Part shown: positions 20,027-30,118 of the stretch, one piece after another
Numbering within the stretch: position 1 is the first letter of the stretch
Layout: the number at the start of each line of letters is the position of its first letter
Assembly: GCF_006539725.1 (NCBI RefSeq)
Contig: NZ_BJNO01000005.1
Location: forward strand, 62,001 to 126,000
DNA length: 64,000 nucleotides
Direction of reading: 5' to 3'
From: Klebsiella terrigena
GTDB lineage: Bacteria; Pseudomonadota; Gammaproteobacteria; Enterobacterales; Enterobacteriaceae
Position numbers and translations under genes: made by a program
Notes under the pieces: generated by a model
Database searches by the model: none
What the model was told of the DNA's origin: nothing
Seen by the model: the letters and a program-made list of their open reading frames with translations, nothing else

Positions 20027-21012
20027 TGCGTATTAACAATCATTTTAATGGCGAGATTAAGCGCCGTGATAAAACTGCCGACATCCGCTTTCCCCAGGCC
20101 CGCCAGTTCCAGCGCGGTACCGTGGTCAACGGAGGTTCGAATAAAGGGTAAACCGAGCGTAATGTTCACGCCACGGCCGAAGCCCTGGTATTTTAGCACG
20201 GGAAGACCCTGATCGTGGTACATCGCGAGCACCGCATCGGCGTGGTCGAGATATTTGGGCTGAAAAAGGGTATCAGCCGGCAGCGGCCCGCTGAGATTCA
20301 TCCCCAGGGCGCGCATCTCTTCCAGCACCGGAATGATGGTATCGATCTCTTCCGTGCCCATGTGGCCGCCTTCTCCCGCGTGCGGGTTCAGGCCGCAGAC
20401 CAGCACGTGCGGATGGGCAATGCCAAACTTGTGCCGCAGATCGTGGTCAAGGATGGTGATGACTTCACGCAGCAGGTCGGGGGTAATGGCGTCACTGATC
20501 GCTTTCAGCGGCAGATGCGTGGTCGCCAGCGCGACGCGAAGCTCTTCCGTTGCCAGCATCATCACCACTTTACTGGCCTGTGCCCGCTCTTCAAAGAACT
20601 CGGTATGCCCGGTGAAGGCGATCCCGGCGTCGTTGATATTGCCTTTATGGACCGGCCCGGTAATTAATGCCGCAAACTCGCCGTTCAGGCAGCCGTCGCA
20701 GGCGCGCGCCAGGGTTTCCACCACGTAGCTGCCGTTGCGCACGTCCAGCACGCCGGGTGTTACCGGGGCGTTCAGCGTGACGGGAAGCAGGGTCAGGGTG
20801 CCGGCGCGCTGCGGGGCGGCGGGGCGGGACGGGTCGTAGGGCTGAAGCAATAAAGGAAGACCGAGCCGTTGGGCTCGGTCAGATAACAGTGCGCCATCGG
20901 CGCAAACCACCAGTTCAACCGGCCAGTCGCGCTGCGCAAGCTGCGCGACGAGGTCAGGGCCAATCCCGGCAGGTTCCCCGGGAGTGATGACAACACGATT
21001 CATACACTTCAT
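20023..21012 (-). CDS. pdxA: 4-hydroxythreonine-4-phosphate dehydrogenase
   Basis: Oxidises 4-phosphohydroxy-threonine, supplying PdxJ in the DXP-dependent pyridoxal phosphate pathway. The 329-residue protein has the E. coli length. It shows [16 protein letters not shown] at the start, and the metal and substrate His residues in [17 protein letters not shown] and MYHDQGLP. The first ATG (21012) and one at 21003 are both possible; the frame starts MKCMNRVVI, so either gives an intact protein. It overlaps rsmA but is separated from surA by an unusual spacer. Confidence 0.95.
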   Translation of the reverse strand: MKCMNRVVITPGEPAGIGPDLVAQLAQRDWPVELVVCADGALLSDRAQRLGLPLLLQPYDPSRPAAPQRAGTLTLLPVTLNAPVTPGVLDVRNGSYVVETLARACDGCLNGEFAALITGPVHKGNINDAGIAFTGHTEFFEERAQASKVVMMLATEELRVALATTHLPLKAISDAITPDLLREVITILDHDLRHKFGIAHPHVLVCGLNPHAGEGGHMGTEEIDTIIPVLEEMRALGMNLSGPLPADTLFQPKYLDHADAVLAMYHDQGLPVLKYQGFGRGVNITLGLPFIRTSVDHGTALELAGLGKADVGSFITALNLAIKMIVNTQ

Positions 21013-21193
21013 CCTTCAGGCTATTTCCTGGTTGGCTACGCCGTTGGCGGTTCATCCATGAGCCTTGCCCGTTTGGGGCCGTCGCAGGCAACGTTAGGGA
21101 GCGGCATCGCCCCGCGGGCTCATCGGTCGGCCCGGGGGCGCTATGCGCTTGCCGCCCGATACGCGTGGAACGTCTGGCGTATCGGGCGGTAAA
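21013..21193. repeat. GC-rich spacer with REP-like palindrome splitting surA from pdxA
   Basis: 181 bp without a gene lie inside an operon whose genes abut in E. coli K-12, as I remember it. Next to the surA stop is a 13-bp perfect inverted repeat, CCGCCCGATACGC / GCGTATCGGGCGG, with a 12-nt loop (about 21147-21190). The rest is very GC-rich and contains further short inverted repeats. No T-run follows, so it resembles a repetitive extragenic palindrome more than a terminator. Confidence 0.55.
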
Positions 21194-22480
21194 TTAGTTA
21201 CTCAGAACTTTGACGTAAGCGCTGGCGCGCTGTTCCTGCATCCAGGTCGCCGCTTCTTCCGAGAACTTACGGTTCATCAGCATCCGGTAGGCGCGATCTT
21301 TCTGCGCCGCGTCGGTTCTGTCAACCTGGCGGGTGTCCAGCAGCTCGATCAGGTGCCAGCCAAAGGAGGAGTGCACCGGAGCGCTGGTCTGGCCTTTGCT
21401 CATGTGCATCAGCGCATCGCGGAACGCCGGGTCGAAGATATCGGTGGTTGCCCAGCCCAAATCGCCGCCCTGGTTAGCAGAGCCCGGATCTTCAGAAAAC
21501 TCTTTCGCTGCTTTAGCGAAGGTGGTTTTCCCGCTCTTAATGTCCGCTGCAATCTGCTCCAGCTTGGCCTTCGCCTGGGCATCGTTCATGATCGGCGACG
21601 ACTTCAGTAGAATGTGGCGAGCGTGGACTTCGGTCACGGAGATATTCTTGCTTTCGCCGCGCATATCGTTGATTTTCAGGATATGGAAGCCAACGCCGGA
21701 GCGGATCGGGCCGACGATGTCGCCTTTCTTCGCGGTGCTCAGCGCCTGGGCGAAGATCCCCGGCAGCTCCTGAATACGACCCCAGCCCATCTGGCCGCCT
21801 TTCAGCGCCTGCTGGTCGGCAGAGTAGCTGATCGCCAGCTTGCCGAAGTCTGCGCCGCTGCGCGCCTGCTCAACGATAGAGTTCGCCTGCTCCTGCGCGG
21901 CAGCAACCTGGTCAGAGGTTGGGTTTTCCGACAGCGGAACCAGGATGTGGCTCAGGTTCAGCTCGGTGCTGGCATCGTTCTGATCGCCAATCTGTTTTGC
22001 CAGAGATTCAACTTCCTGCGGCAGCACGGTAATGCGGCGACGCACTTCGTTATTACGCACTTCTGAAATCAGCATCTCTTTGCGGATCTGATTACGGTAG
22101 GTGGCGTAGTTCAGACCGTCATAGGCCAGACGGCTGCGCATCTGATCCATGCTCATGTTGTTCTGCTTTGCGATGTTGGCAATCGCCTGATCGACCTGGT
22201 CGTCAGAGATTTTCACGCCCATCTTCTGGCCCATCTGCAAAACAATCTGGTCCATAATCAGTCTTTCGAGGATCTGATGACGTAGGGTGGCATCATCCGG
22301 CAGCTGCTGGCCGGCCTGGCCGGCATTAAGCTTAACCGATTGCATCAGGCCATTGACGTCGCTTTCAAGAACAACGCCATTATTGACGACAGCCGCTACT
22401 TTATCGACCACCTGTGGGGCAGCGAAACTGGTATTCGCGATCATGGCGATACCGAGAAGCAGCGTTTTCCAGTTCTTCAT
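21194..22480 (-). CDS. surA: Periplasmic chaperone/peptidyl-prolyl isomerase for outer membrane proteins
   Basis: Guides unfolded porins and LptD through the periplasm to the Bam complex. The 428-residue protein (E. coli 428) has a signal peptide ending TSFA before [12 protein letters not shown], an N-terminal chaperone module, two parvulin domains (about 170-270 and 280-380; note the repeated HILV/HILLKSS entry and GGDLGW-type loops) and a C-terminal helix. It follows lptD with a 54-nt gap, in line with its role in LptD biogenesis. Confidence 0.97.
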   Translation of the reverse strand: MKNWKTLLLGIAMIANTSFAAPQVVDKVAAVVNNGVVLESDVNGLMQSVKLNAGQAGQQLPDDATLRHQILERLIMDQIVLQMGQKMGVKISDDQVDQAIANIAKQNNMSMDQMRSRLAYDGLNYATYRNQIRKEMLISEVRNNEVRRRITVLPQEVESLAKQIGDQNDASTELNLSHILVPLSENPTSDQVAAAQEQANSIVEQARSGADFGKLAISYSADQQALKGGQMGWGRIQELPGIFAQALSTAKKGDIVGPIRSGVGFHILKINDMRGESKNISVTEVHARHILLKSSPIMNDAQAKAKLEQIAADIKSGKTTFAKAAKEFSEDPGSANQGGDLGWATTDIFDPAFRDALMHMSKGQTSAPVHSSFGWHLIELLDTRQVDRTDAAQKDRAYRMLMNRKFSEEAATWMQEQRASAYVKVLSN

Positions 22481-22534
22481 ACTTTTTCCATTTCAATTAA
22501 CCGCAAATGCGGATTACGTTTTAAACCAGCCACA

Positions 22535-24880
22535 TCACAGGGAGTTCTGGTACGGTAAAATGTTCGAACGCAGCATCTGCTGGGTGCCGAGACCGTAGTT
22601 GGAGCTCAGGCCGCGTAGCTCAATGTTGATGCCAAAGGTGTTATCGTATTTGCTCTCGCCGTTGCCGTTGTTATCCCAGCCGTTGATCTTACGTTCATAG
22701 CCGAGACGAATCGCGTAGCAGCAGGAGTTATACTGCACCCCTAACATCTGGTTGGCGCTCTTTTTGGTATTGGTATCAAAGTAGTATGCGCCGACGACGG
22801 ACCAGCGATCGACTACCGGCCAGCTGGCGGTCATACCCACCTGAGAAATACCGTTTTTGTACTGCTCAGCGGTTGAATACGAAGGCAGCGTGGCCTGAAT
22901 GTATTCCGGGCTGGCGTAACGATAGTTAAGTTGGACTAAGCGGTTTTCGTCGCGACGGTATTCAACGGTGCCGTTACCGGTTGCGACGTTATCCAGACGT
23001 GTATCGTACTGAATTCCCCCGCGTAAACCCCAGTCATCGGCGATGCGCCAGTAAGTATCTCCGGCCCAAACCAGTGAACCCCTTGTGTCGTTATTCTCCC
23101 AGTTGATGTTGTCATCACCGGTACGTGACTCGGTGAAATAATAGATTTGACCAACGGAAATATTAAAACGTTCAACGGCGGCTGCATCATATACGCGAGA
23201 CGTGACGCCGGTGGATACCTGGTTTGCGGATGCAATACGGTCCAGGCCGCTGTAGGAACGGTCGCGGAACAGGCCGCTGTAGTCCGATTGCAGCAGGGTG
23301 GAGTCGTAAGAACCGATGTTGCTCTGGTCGCGATACGGGATGTACAGGTACTGCACGCGCGGTTCGAGAGTCTGGGTAAAGCTCTCCTGCATATCGCGCT
23401 CGAAGACCATTTTGCCGTCGATTTTAAACTGCGGCATCACGCGGTTAACGGACTCTTTGTAGTCCGTATTGTTGGCTGCGTTGTAGTCGTCGAGGTTGCT
23501 CTGCTGATAGTGGGTCGCCAGCAGCTTGGCTTCGGTATTGATGCTGCCCCAGCCGTTAGACAGCGGCAGATTGATCGTCGGCTCAAAGTGGACGCGGGTC
23601 GCTTCCGGCATGTTGCCGTTAGTATTAACGAAGTGCACCGCCTGACCATAAAGATGGGTATCAAACGGACCGACATCGTTCTGGTAGTAGTTAACGTCCA
23701 GCTGCGGCTGAGCGGCATAAGAGTTGCTCGAATCGCGGTTAAAGACCTGGAACTGTTTGGTCGACACGGTGGCGTCGAAGTTCTGGTTGACGTAGCCGGC
23801 GCTGAATTTCTGCGTGGCGTAGCCGTCGGTACTGGAACCGTATTTCGAGCTGAAATCGTTAAAGTAGTCCGGATCGCTGACCTTGGTGTAGTCGGCGTTA
23901 AGGCGCCACACCTGGTCGATGACCCCGGAGTGGTTCCAGTAGAACAGCCAGCGGCGGCTGTTGCTGTCGCTGGAGTGATCGTCCTGGTAGACCTTATCGG
24001 ACGGCAGGTAGTCAAACTCGAACAGGCCCGTGCCGGCTTTGGTCAGATAGCGGAATTCGTTTTCCCACATCACGCCGCCGCGCTTGTTCATATAGTGCGG
24101 CGTCAGGGTGGCGTCGAAGTTAGGCGCGATATTCCAGTAGTAAGGAAGCGAGAACTCGACGCCGTTTTTAGTGCTGTATTTGGCGTTCGGGATCAAGAAG
24201 CCGGAACGACGCTTATCCCCGACCGGCAGCTGCAGGTAAGGGCTGTAGAAAATAGGCACGGAGCCGAGCTTAAAGCGCGCGTTCCAGATCTCCGCCACCT
24301 GCTCTTCGCGGTCGTGGATAACTTCGCTTCCGACGACGCTCCAGGTGTCAGAACCCGGCAGACAGGAGGTAAAGCTGCCGTTTTCCAGAATGGTGTAGCG
24401 GTTTTCACCGCGCTGCTTCATCAGATCGGCCTTGCCGCGGCCCTGACGGCCGACCATCTGGTAGTCACCTTCCCAGACATTGGTATCTTTGGTGTTCAGG
24501 TTTGACCAGCCTTTCGGGCCTTTCAGGATCACCTGATTATCGTCATAGTGAACGTTGCCCAGTGCATCGACCGTGCGCACGGGCTGAGGCTGGCCCGCTG
24601 CCTGCTGCTGATGAAGCTGAACCTCATCCGCCTGAAGACGGCTATTCCCCTGATTAATGTCGACGTTACCCGTGAACGTGGCATTATCCGGATAGTTGCC
24701 CTTCGCATGATCGGCATCGATCGTCACCGGCAGCTCGTTAGTTTTACCTTCAACGAGGGGACGATTATAGCTTGGGACGCCAAGCATACACTGCGTGGCG
24801 AGATCGGCAGCGAGGCCCTGTTGGCTATACAAGGCGCTGGCAATCATGGTGGCCAGGAGGCTGGGAATACGTTTTTTCAT
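22535..24880 (-). CDS. lptD: LPS-assembly outer membrane protein LptD
   Basis: An essential outer membrane beta-barrel that, with lipoprotein LptE, inserts lipopolysaccharide into the outer leaflet. The 781-residue protein (E. coli 784) starts [20 protein letters not shown] with a signal peptide ending QGLA. Then come the OstA/LptA-like jellyroll domain (ITIDADHA region) and the C-terminal barrel from about residue 200. The four conserved cysteines are present: Cys31 (TQCMLG), Cys173-equivalent (TSCLPG) and the Cys-Cys pair in YNSCCYAI, needed for the disulfide switch. ATG at 24880 is chosen over the frame's start at 24904 to restore the signal peptide. First gene of its operon; a TATAAT on the minus strand at 25030-25035 may be its promoter. 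Confidence 0.97.
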   Translation of the reverse strand: MKKRIPSLLATMIASALYSQQGLAADLATQCMLGVPSYNRPLVEGKTNELPVTIDADHAKGNYPDNATFTGNVDINQGNSRLQADEVQLHQQQAAGQPQPVRTVDALGNVHYDDNQVILKGPKGWSNLNTKDTNVWEGDYQMVGRQGRGKADLMKQRGENRYTILENGSFTSCLPGSDTWSVVGSEVIHDREEQVAEIWNARFKLGSVPIFYSPYLQLPVGDKRRSGFLIPNAKYSTKNGVEFSLPYYWNIAPNFDATLTPHYMNKRGGVMWENEFRYLTKAGTGLFEFDYLPSDKVYQDDHSSDSNSRRWLFYWNHSGVIDQVWRLNADYTKVSDPDYFNDFSSKYGSSTDGYATQKFSAGYVNQNFDATVSTKQFQVFNRDSSNSYAAQPQLDVNYYQNDVGPFDTHLYGQAVHFVNTNGNMPEATRVHFEPTINLPLSNGWGSINTEAKLLATHYQQSNLDDYNAANNTDYKESVNRVMPQFKIDGKMVFERDMQESFTQTLEPRVQYLYIPYRDQSNIGSYDSTLLQSDYSGLFRDRSYSGLDRIASANQVSTGVTSRVYDAAAVERFNISVGQIYYFTESRTGDDNINWENNDTRGSLVWAGDTYWRIADDWGLRGGIQYDTRLDNVATGNGTVEYRRDENRLVQLNYRYASPEYIQATLPSYSTAEQYKNGISQVGMTASWPVVDRWSVVGAYYFDTNTKKSANQMLGVQYNSCCYAIRLGYERKINGWDNNGNGESKYDNTFGINIELRGLSSNYGLGTQQMLRSNILPYQNSL

Positions 24881-25124
24881 ACGTTGTATTTGTTGTTCCG
24901 TCATCTTGTGGCAGCGGCTTGCAAACGGTCAGAGCCTAACGTACTCATCTTCATCGCGCTAGTGTTAATCCTGCCCGTTTCAATCCCGAGCGTTAGGCAC
25001 CGTGTAGAATGACGAGTATGATAAAGCAAATTATAGGCTATGTCCCACAATTGACCGAAGCGTCAGTGCTTTGTAACGTGCGGTCATATATAGCTTAACT
25101 GGCGGCATAAAGTTTGGGGAGTCT

Positions 25125-25952
25125 ATGCAGTATTTGGGAAAAATAATTGGGGTTGCGGTTGCGCTGATGATGGGCGCGGGCTTCTGGGGCGTGGTGCTGG
25201 GCTTATTGGTCGGCCATATATTCGATCGCGCGCGCCGTCGGCGGATCAACGTTTTTGCTAACCAGCAGGAGCGACAGTCGCTGTTCTTTTCCACCACCTT
25301 TGAGGTGATGGGCCATCTGACCAAATCGAAAGGACGCGTGACCGAAGCCGATATTCACGTTGCCAGCATCCTGATGGATCGCATGAATCTGCACGGCGAG
25401 TCGCGCACGGCGGCACAGCAGGCGTTTCGCGTAGGGAAATCTGATGATTACCCGCTGCGCGAGAAAATGCGTCAGCTGCGCAGCGTCTGTTTCGGCCGTT
25501 TTGATTTGATTAGGATGTTTCTGGAAATTCAGCTGCAGGCGGCCTTCGCCGACGGCGAATTACACCCTAATGAACGTGAAGTTCTGTTCGTCATCGCTGA
25601 CGAGCTGGGGATCTCGCGCGCCCAGTTTGAGCAGTTCCTGCGCATGATGCAGGGCGGAGCCCAGTTTGGCGGCGGCTCGCAGCAGCACTCCTCCAGCCAG
25701 GGCCGCGGTCAGGCCGGCTGGCAGCAGGCGCAGCGCGGGCCGACCCTTGAGGACGCCTGCAACGTGCTGGGCGTGAAGCCGACCGACGACGCGGCCACCG
25801 TCAAGCGCGCCTACCGCAAGCTGATGAGCGAGCACCATCCGGATAAGCTGGTGGCGAAGGGCCTGCCGCCGGAAATGATGGAGATGGCGAAGCAGAAGGC
25901 TCAGGATATTCAGAAGGCCTGGGAGCTGGTCAAAGAGCAGCGCGGCTTCTGA
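25125..25952 (+). CDS. djlA: Membrane-anchored DnaJ-like co-chaperone
   Basis: A type III inner membrane protein that stimulates DnaK and influences the Rcs capsule phosphorelay. The 275-residue protein (E. coli 271) has one transmembrane segment at about 6-30 ([18 protein letters not shown]), then a TerB-like central domain, a Gly/Gln/Ser-rich linker (about 183-203), and a C-terminal J-domain with the essential HPD at 238-240. It is divergent from lptD with about 240 bp between them, and ends at a terminator facing the response-regulator gene. Confidence 0.96.
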   Translation: MQYLGKIIGVAVALMMGAGFWGVVLGLLVGHIFDRARRRRINVFANQQERQSLFFSTTFEVMGHLTKSKGRVTEADIHVASILMDRMNLHGESRTAAQQAFRVGKSDDYPLREKMRQLRSVCFGRFDLIRMFLEIQLQAAFADGELHPNEREVLFVIADELGISRAQFEQFLRMMQGGAQFGGGSQQHSSSQGRGQAGWQQAQRGPTLEDACNVLGVKPTDDAATVKRAYRKLMSEHHPDKLVAKGLPPEMMEMAKQKAQDIQKAWELVKEQRGF

Positions 25953-25959
25953 TTTGCCG

Positions 25960-25983
25960 ACCTCTCCCGCCGGGGAGAGGTTT
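25960..25983. terminator. Terminator between convergent djlA and the response-regulator gene
   Basis: ACCTCTCCC / GGGAGAGGT, a 9-bp stem with a GCCG loop followed by TT. It ends at the stop codon of the minus-strand gene. Confidence 0.65.
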
Positions 25984-26681
25984 CAGGACGGGCTCCTGGC
26001 GCGGCGGTACATCCGCCGCGGATGGCCAATTTTACCGTACAGCATTTCCACTTCCAGAAAGCCCGTTTCCACGCAGTGCTCCAGGTAGCGGCGGGCGGTC
26101 GTTTTACTCAGGCCGGCGTCGTTCACCACCTCATCGACCGAAAAGCAGTGCGCTTCCCGCCCGTTAAACAGGTTCTGCACCAGCGCCAGCGTTTTTTCCT
26201 CAATCCCTTTGCTACCGCTATCGGCGCGAAAGTTTTTCGCCTGCAGCTGGTACAGCGAATCAACGTTTTGCTGATCGACAATCTTCCACTCCCTCTGCTG
26301 GTCGTAAAACTGAACGAAGCGCTCGAGAGACTGGCTCAGCCGTTTCCAGGAGACCGGCTTCAGAATGTAGTCGAAGGCCCCGTTGCGAATGGCCAGGCTG
26401 CAGGTTTCCATGTCGCTGGCGGCGGTAATAAAGATAACCGAGCAGTTGGCGCTTGCCAGCAGCGGGTCGGTCATCAGCGTCACCCCTTTACCGTCGGGTA
26501 AATAGTTGTCGAGCAGCACCAGCTGCGGCGGGCTGGCGTTGAGCATCTGCCGCGCCTGGGTGAGCGAGGCGGCCATGCCTGCCAGCCGCATGCGCGGGTG
26601 TTTTTGAATCAGCTCGGCGTGCAGTCGCGCCAGCTCGCTCTCATCTTCGACGATCAGAACATCGACCAGGTCATGATGCAT
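25983..26681 (-). CDS. CitB/DpiA-family response regulator of the second citrate cluster
   Basis: A 232-residue DNA-binding regulator. The receiver domain (VLIVEDESELARLH; acidic pair Glu12/Asp13, phospho-acceptor Asp58 in VLLDNYLPDG, Lys in DYILKPV) is joined to a C-terminal helix-turn-helix (VDEVVNDAGLSKTTARRYLEH) of the CitB/DcuR/DpiA type. ATG at 26681 is preferred to an upstream frame extension to 26915, which would run far inside the kinase gene. It overlaps the kinase stop by 11 nt. From memory, K. pneumoniae carries a citYZ two-component pair divergent from citWX; this gene would be the regulator of that pair. Direct repeats near 28416-28481 are its likely targets. Confidence 0.9.
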   Translation of the reverse strand: MHHDLVDVLIVEDESELARLHAELIQKHPRMRLAGMAASLTQARQMLNASPPQLVLLDNYLPDGKGVTLMTDPLLASANCSVIFITAASDMETCSLAIRNGAFDYILKPVSWKRLSQSLERFVQFYDQQREWKIVDQQNVDSLYQLQAKNFRADSGSKGIEEKTLALVQNLFNGREAHCFSVDEVVNDAGLSKTTARRYLEHCVETGFLEVEMLYGKIGHPRRMYRRARSPS

Positions 26682-28296
26682 AGTGTGCCCCTTGTGGCGG
26701 GTGGGCCGGACCGTCGGCGGGAATAAACAGCGTAAAGATGGCCCCGCGCGGCGTGTTATCGGCAACCTCGATGGTGCCGCCAGCCTGAGTGACATAGTGT
26801 TCAATAAGATACAGGCCGATGCCGTGATCGCCACGGGTTTTAGTGGTGACGCCGCGTTCGAAAATTCGCTCGCGGATCTCCGGGCGGATGCCGACGCCGC
26901 GATCGGCCACTTCAATCATCAGCTCCCGGGCGTTGAGCTGAATCAGCACCTCTACCGGCTCGTGCGGCAGCTCGGCGCGCTGGGTGGCTTCGATGGCGTT
27001 ATCCAGCAGGTTGCCGATAATCGAGATGAGCTCTGATTCGATTAACGACGGCAGCGGTCGGTCGATGTGGCAGGCGGGGTCGAAGCTCAGCTCGACGCCT
27101 TTCTCGCGCGCCCGGGCGGCTTTACCCAGCAGCAGGCCGCAGAGCGTCGGCGAGCTAAAGCGGGATGAAATAAAGTCCAGCAGCTCCTGGGCATGCTCCG
27201 ACTGCGCCTGAATATAGCGAATGGCCTCGTCGTAGTGGCCCATGTGCAGCAGGCCGGAAAGCGTCGTCATGCGGTTCAGCTGCTCATGGCGCATGATGCG
27301 CAGGTTATCGACATAGCGTTTCACCTGGCTGAGCTGGGCGCTAAGGGAGTTGATTTCGTCCCGGTCGCGGAAGGTGATCACCCAGCCCTGCAGCGAGTTT
27401 TCCAGCATGATGCGCACCCGGCTGGCGAGGACGGTGAGCTGATTGAAGCGGCATAGCTCGTCGTGCGTGTCGCTTTCCAGCATCTCGCCGCTGGCGAAAA
27501 ACGGCTGCGGTACGATGACGCTATCGATCGACTGCCCGCGCAGCCGGTGTGCGGGCTGGGTCAGGCCGAGCAGGCTGCGGGCGGCGTGGTTAATGACCTT
27601 GATGCGGCGGGTGTGGTCGATAACGATAACCCCTTCATAGATCGATTCCATCATCGCCTTTTGCTGGCGCACCAGCAGGCCGATTTCCCGCGGCTCGAGG
27701 GAGAAGATCTGCTTCTTGATGCTGCGGGTGAAGTACCAGGAGAAGATAAACAGCGCAACCAGCAGCAGCACGGCGGCGACGAAGATATTGATGACTTTTT
27801 GCAACGTAATGCTGTCGAGGTAGCTGGTCAGATAGCCAACGGAAACAATCCCCACCACCCGGCCCGCGTCGTCACGCACCGGCGCCTTGCTGCGCAGCGA
27901 AATCCCGAGCCCGCCTTTGCGGATGGTGGTAATGGTTTTCCCTTCCAGCACCGCCTGATTATCGCCGCCAACCAGCCGGGTGCCGACCCACTCCGGGTGC
28001 ACGGAGTGGAACAGATGCACGCCCTGCGCGTCGCCAATAACAATAAAGCTGGCGTCGCTGTGGGCGGCGATTTCCTGCATAAAGGCGTTTATCGCCTGCG
28101 GATCTTTGCGGGCAACCTGCTGGCGTAAATTGGGCATCAGGGCGATCTCTTCGGCCTGTATTTTGGCGCGAGTGCTCATTTCCTGATAAAGCTGATGGCT
28201 GGCATCGAAATAGTAATACACGCCCAGCAGGGCAAAGAGGATCGAGAAAAATGCCACCAGGGAAATAAACAGCTTAAATTGAAAGGAAACTTTCAT
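26671..28296 (-). CDS. CitA/DpiB-family sensor histidine kinase of the second citrate cluster
   Basis: A 541-residue inner membrane sensor. Transmembrane segments at about 10-30 and 169-190 bracket a periplasmic PAS (PDC) domain of the CitA type, including SLRSKAPVRD near 134-143, a region that binds the carboxylate ligand in this family. A cytoplasmic PAS domain (about 212-310) precedes the phospho-acceptor His337 in RHEQLNR and an ATPase domain with NLLDNAIEA, DRGVGI and GIGLYL. ATG at 28296 starts MKVSFQFKLF. Citrate or a related di/tricarboxylate is the likely signal. It is divergent from citW, which it presumably controls through the partner regulator. Confidence 0.92.
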   Translation of the reverse strand: MKVSFQFKLFISLVAFFSILFALLGVYYYFDASHQLYQEMSTRAKIQAEEIALMPNLRQQVARKDPQAINAFMQEIAAHSDASFIVIGDAQGVHLFHSVHPEWVGTRLVGGDNQAVLEGKTITTIRKGGLGISLRSKAPVRDDAGRVVGIVSVGYLTSYLDSITLQKVINIFVAAVLLLVALFIFSWYFTRSIKKQIFSLEPREIGLLVRQQKAMMESIYEGVIVIDHTRRIKVINHAARSLLGLTQPAHRLRGQSIDSVIVPQPFFASGEMLESDTHDELCRFNQLTVLASRVRIMLENSLQGWVITFRDRDEINSLSAQLSQVKRYVDNLRIMRHEQLNRMTTLSGLLHMGHYDEAIRYIQAQSEHAQELLDFISSRFSSPTLCGLLLGKAARAREKGVELSFDPACHIDRPLPSLIESELISIIGNLLDNAIEATQRAELPHEPVEVLIQLNARELMIEVADRGVGIRPEIRERIFERGVTTKTRGDHGIGLYLIEHYVTQAGGTIEVADNTPRGAIFTLFIPADGPAHPPQGAHYAS

Positions 28297-28415
28297 AGGC
28301 CTTGTACAGAGTCTCAGTAAGGCGGGCAAGTCACGAGCGGCCGCTTACGCCGGGGTCAGGGAACAGAATCGATCCGCGAAACCTATTTATAAATGATCTC
28401 CAGGGCTGCGACAAA

Positions 28416-28481
28416 AAACCATAAAAACCACGCTAATAAATCAGAGATATATCACGCCGGGAATAGAAACCATAAAAACCA
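28416..28481. promoter_or_regulatory. 15-bp direct repeats in the citW/kinase divergent region
   Basis: AAACCATAAAAACCA occurs twice, at 28416-28430 and 28467-28481, exactly 51 bp apart (about five helical turns). The surrounding spacer is AT-rich, unlike the flanking genes. AT-rich repeats of this kind fit CitB/DpiA-family binding; the assignment is inferred. Confidence 0.55.
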
Positions 28482-28582
28482 TAGTGCCCATTAAAACTTC
28501 ATTTTTAATCTGGCGACCCTCACATTAAGTCGGCTTATTCCCCCCTAGTCTGAAGATGAATAATAACTAAAGGGCTAAACCT

Positions 28583-29950
28583 ATGAGCACCACCGACGAA
28601 GCATTCTCTGCGACCCTCGACCCCATCGATACCCCAAAGGCCACGCTGAAGCAGCGCTGGTGGCACGTTATGGACAACCGTAAAGTCGGGATTATCCCGC
28701 TGCCGCTGTTCCTGCTGGCCGGGGGCTTAATTGCTCTGGACTGTCTGGGCGGCAAGCTGCCGAGCGACATTGTGGTCATGGTGGCGACGCTGGCCTTTTT
28801 TGGCTTTGCCTGCGGCGAGTTTGGCAAGCGCCTGCCGGTTCTCGGCAAGCTCGGCGCGGCGGCGATCTGCGCGACCTTTATTCCCTCGGCGCTGGTTCAT
28901 TACGGCCTGCTGCCGGACGTGGTGGTGGAATCCACCACCAAATTCTACAAGTCGACCAATATTCTCTATCTCTACATCTGCTGCATTATCGTCGGCAGCA
29001 TTATGAGCATGAACCGCACCACGCTGATTCAGGGGTTCCTGCGCATTTTCTTCCCGATGCTCTGCGGTGAAGTTGTCGGCATGCTGGTTGGCGTTGGCGT
29101 CGGGACCGCGCTGGGCCTGGAGCCGTTCCAGGTCTTCTTCTTTATCGTCCTGCCGATTATGGCCGGCGGCGTAGGGGAAGGGGCGATACCGCTGTCGATT
29201 GGCTACGCCGCGCTGATGCATATGGACCAGGGCGTTGCGCTGGGCCGCGTCCTGCCGATGGTCATGCTGGGCAGCCTGACGGCGATTGTTATCTCCGGTA
29301 GCCTGAATCAGCTGGGCAAGCGCTTCCCGCATCTGACCGGCGAAGGCCAGCTGATGCCGAACCGCAGCAACGAAACGCATCATGAAAGCGTCGGCGACGA
29401 AAGCGCTGACGGCAAAACGGACGTGGCGACGCTGGCATCCGGGGCACTGCTGGCGGTACTGCTCTATATGCTGGGGATGCTGGGGCAAAAGATGATTGGC
29501 CTGCCGGCGCCGGTGGGGATGCTGTTTCTGGCGGTGCTGCTGAAGCTGGCTAACGGCGTATCGCCGCGCCTGCAGGAGGGCTCGCAGGTGGTGTATAAGT
29601 TCTTCCGCACCGCGGTGACCTATCCGATTCTGTTTGCCGTTGGCGTCGCGATTACGCCGTGGCAGGAGCTGGTTAACGCCTTCACTGTCACCAATCTGCT
29701 GGTGATTATCAGCACCGTCTCCGCGCTGGTGGCGACCGGGTTCTTCGTCGGTAAAAAAATCGGTATGCATCCGATTGACGTGGCGATTGTCTCCTGCTGC
29801 CAGAGCGGCCAGGGTGGGACCGGCGACGTGGCGATCCTCACCTCCGGCAACCGCATGAACCTGATGCCGTTCGCCCAAATCGCCACCCGCATCGGCGGAG
29901 CGATCAATGTCTCTCTGGGCCTGCTGTTTCTGAGCCACTTTATGGCGTGA
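28583..29950 (+). CDS. citW: 2-hydroxycarboxylate transporter (2HCT) family citrate carrier, CitW-like
   Basis: A 455-residue inner membrane secondary transporter of the 2HCT family. The two re-entrant-loop signatures of the family are present: MAGGVGEGAIPLS in the N-terminal half and CCQSGQGGTGDVAILTSGNRMNL in the C-terminal half, here shortened to GQGGTGD. The conserved Arg follows in FAQIATRIGG. About ten or eleven hydrophobic segments flank a polar central loop (about 258-280). It differs clearly from the sodium-dependent CitS. Position upstream of citX and opposite a CitAB-type pair matches the citWX cluster of K. pneumoniae, where CitW exchanges citrate for acetate, as I recall. Malate/citrate specificity cannot be read from sequence. 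Confidence 0.82.
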   Translation: MSTTDEAFSATLDPIDTPKATLKQRWWHVMDNRKVGIIPLPLFLLAGGLIALDCLGGKLPSDIVVMVATLAFFGFACGEFGKRLPVLGKLGAAAICATFIPSALVHYGLLPDVVVESTTKFYKSTNILYLYICCIIVGSIMSMNRTTLIQGFLRIFFPMLCGEVVGMLVGVGVGTALGLEPFQVFFFIVLPIMAGGVGEGAIPLSIGYAALMHMDQGVALGRVLPMVMLGSLTAIVISGSLNQLGKRFPHLTGEGQLMPNRSNETHHESVGDESADGKTDVATLASGALLAVLLYMLGMLGQKMIGLPAPVGMLFLAVLLKLANGVSPRLQEGSQVVYKFFRTAVTYPILFAVGVAITPWQELVNAFTVTNLLVIISTVSALVATGFFVGKKIGMHPIDVAIVSCCQSGQGGTGDVAILTSGNRMNLMPFAQIATRIGGAINVSLGLLFLSHFMA

Positions 29951-30118
29951 TTTAGTTCTGTGCTAACAGGAAAAACTGCTATTTCCCACCACGGGACGAA
30001 GAAAATTTCTTTGTCCTGTATCCTAAATTCTGTGCATTTAGCGATACAATCAGCAGCGAAATCCGTTATCGCGACGGCCCCTGCCGCCGTTATTTTATTC
30101 AGTGAAGGAGAGGAATTA

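Noticed and set aside
23147-24505. A 452-codon open frame antisense to lptD
   Set aside because: lptD is intact with its cysteines and barrel; no ribosome binding site or recognisable domain on the other strand.
28727-29938. A 403-codon open frame antisense to citW
   Set aside because: The transporter frame has the two 2HCT loop signatures; the antisense product is His/Gln/Arg-rich without domains.
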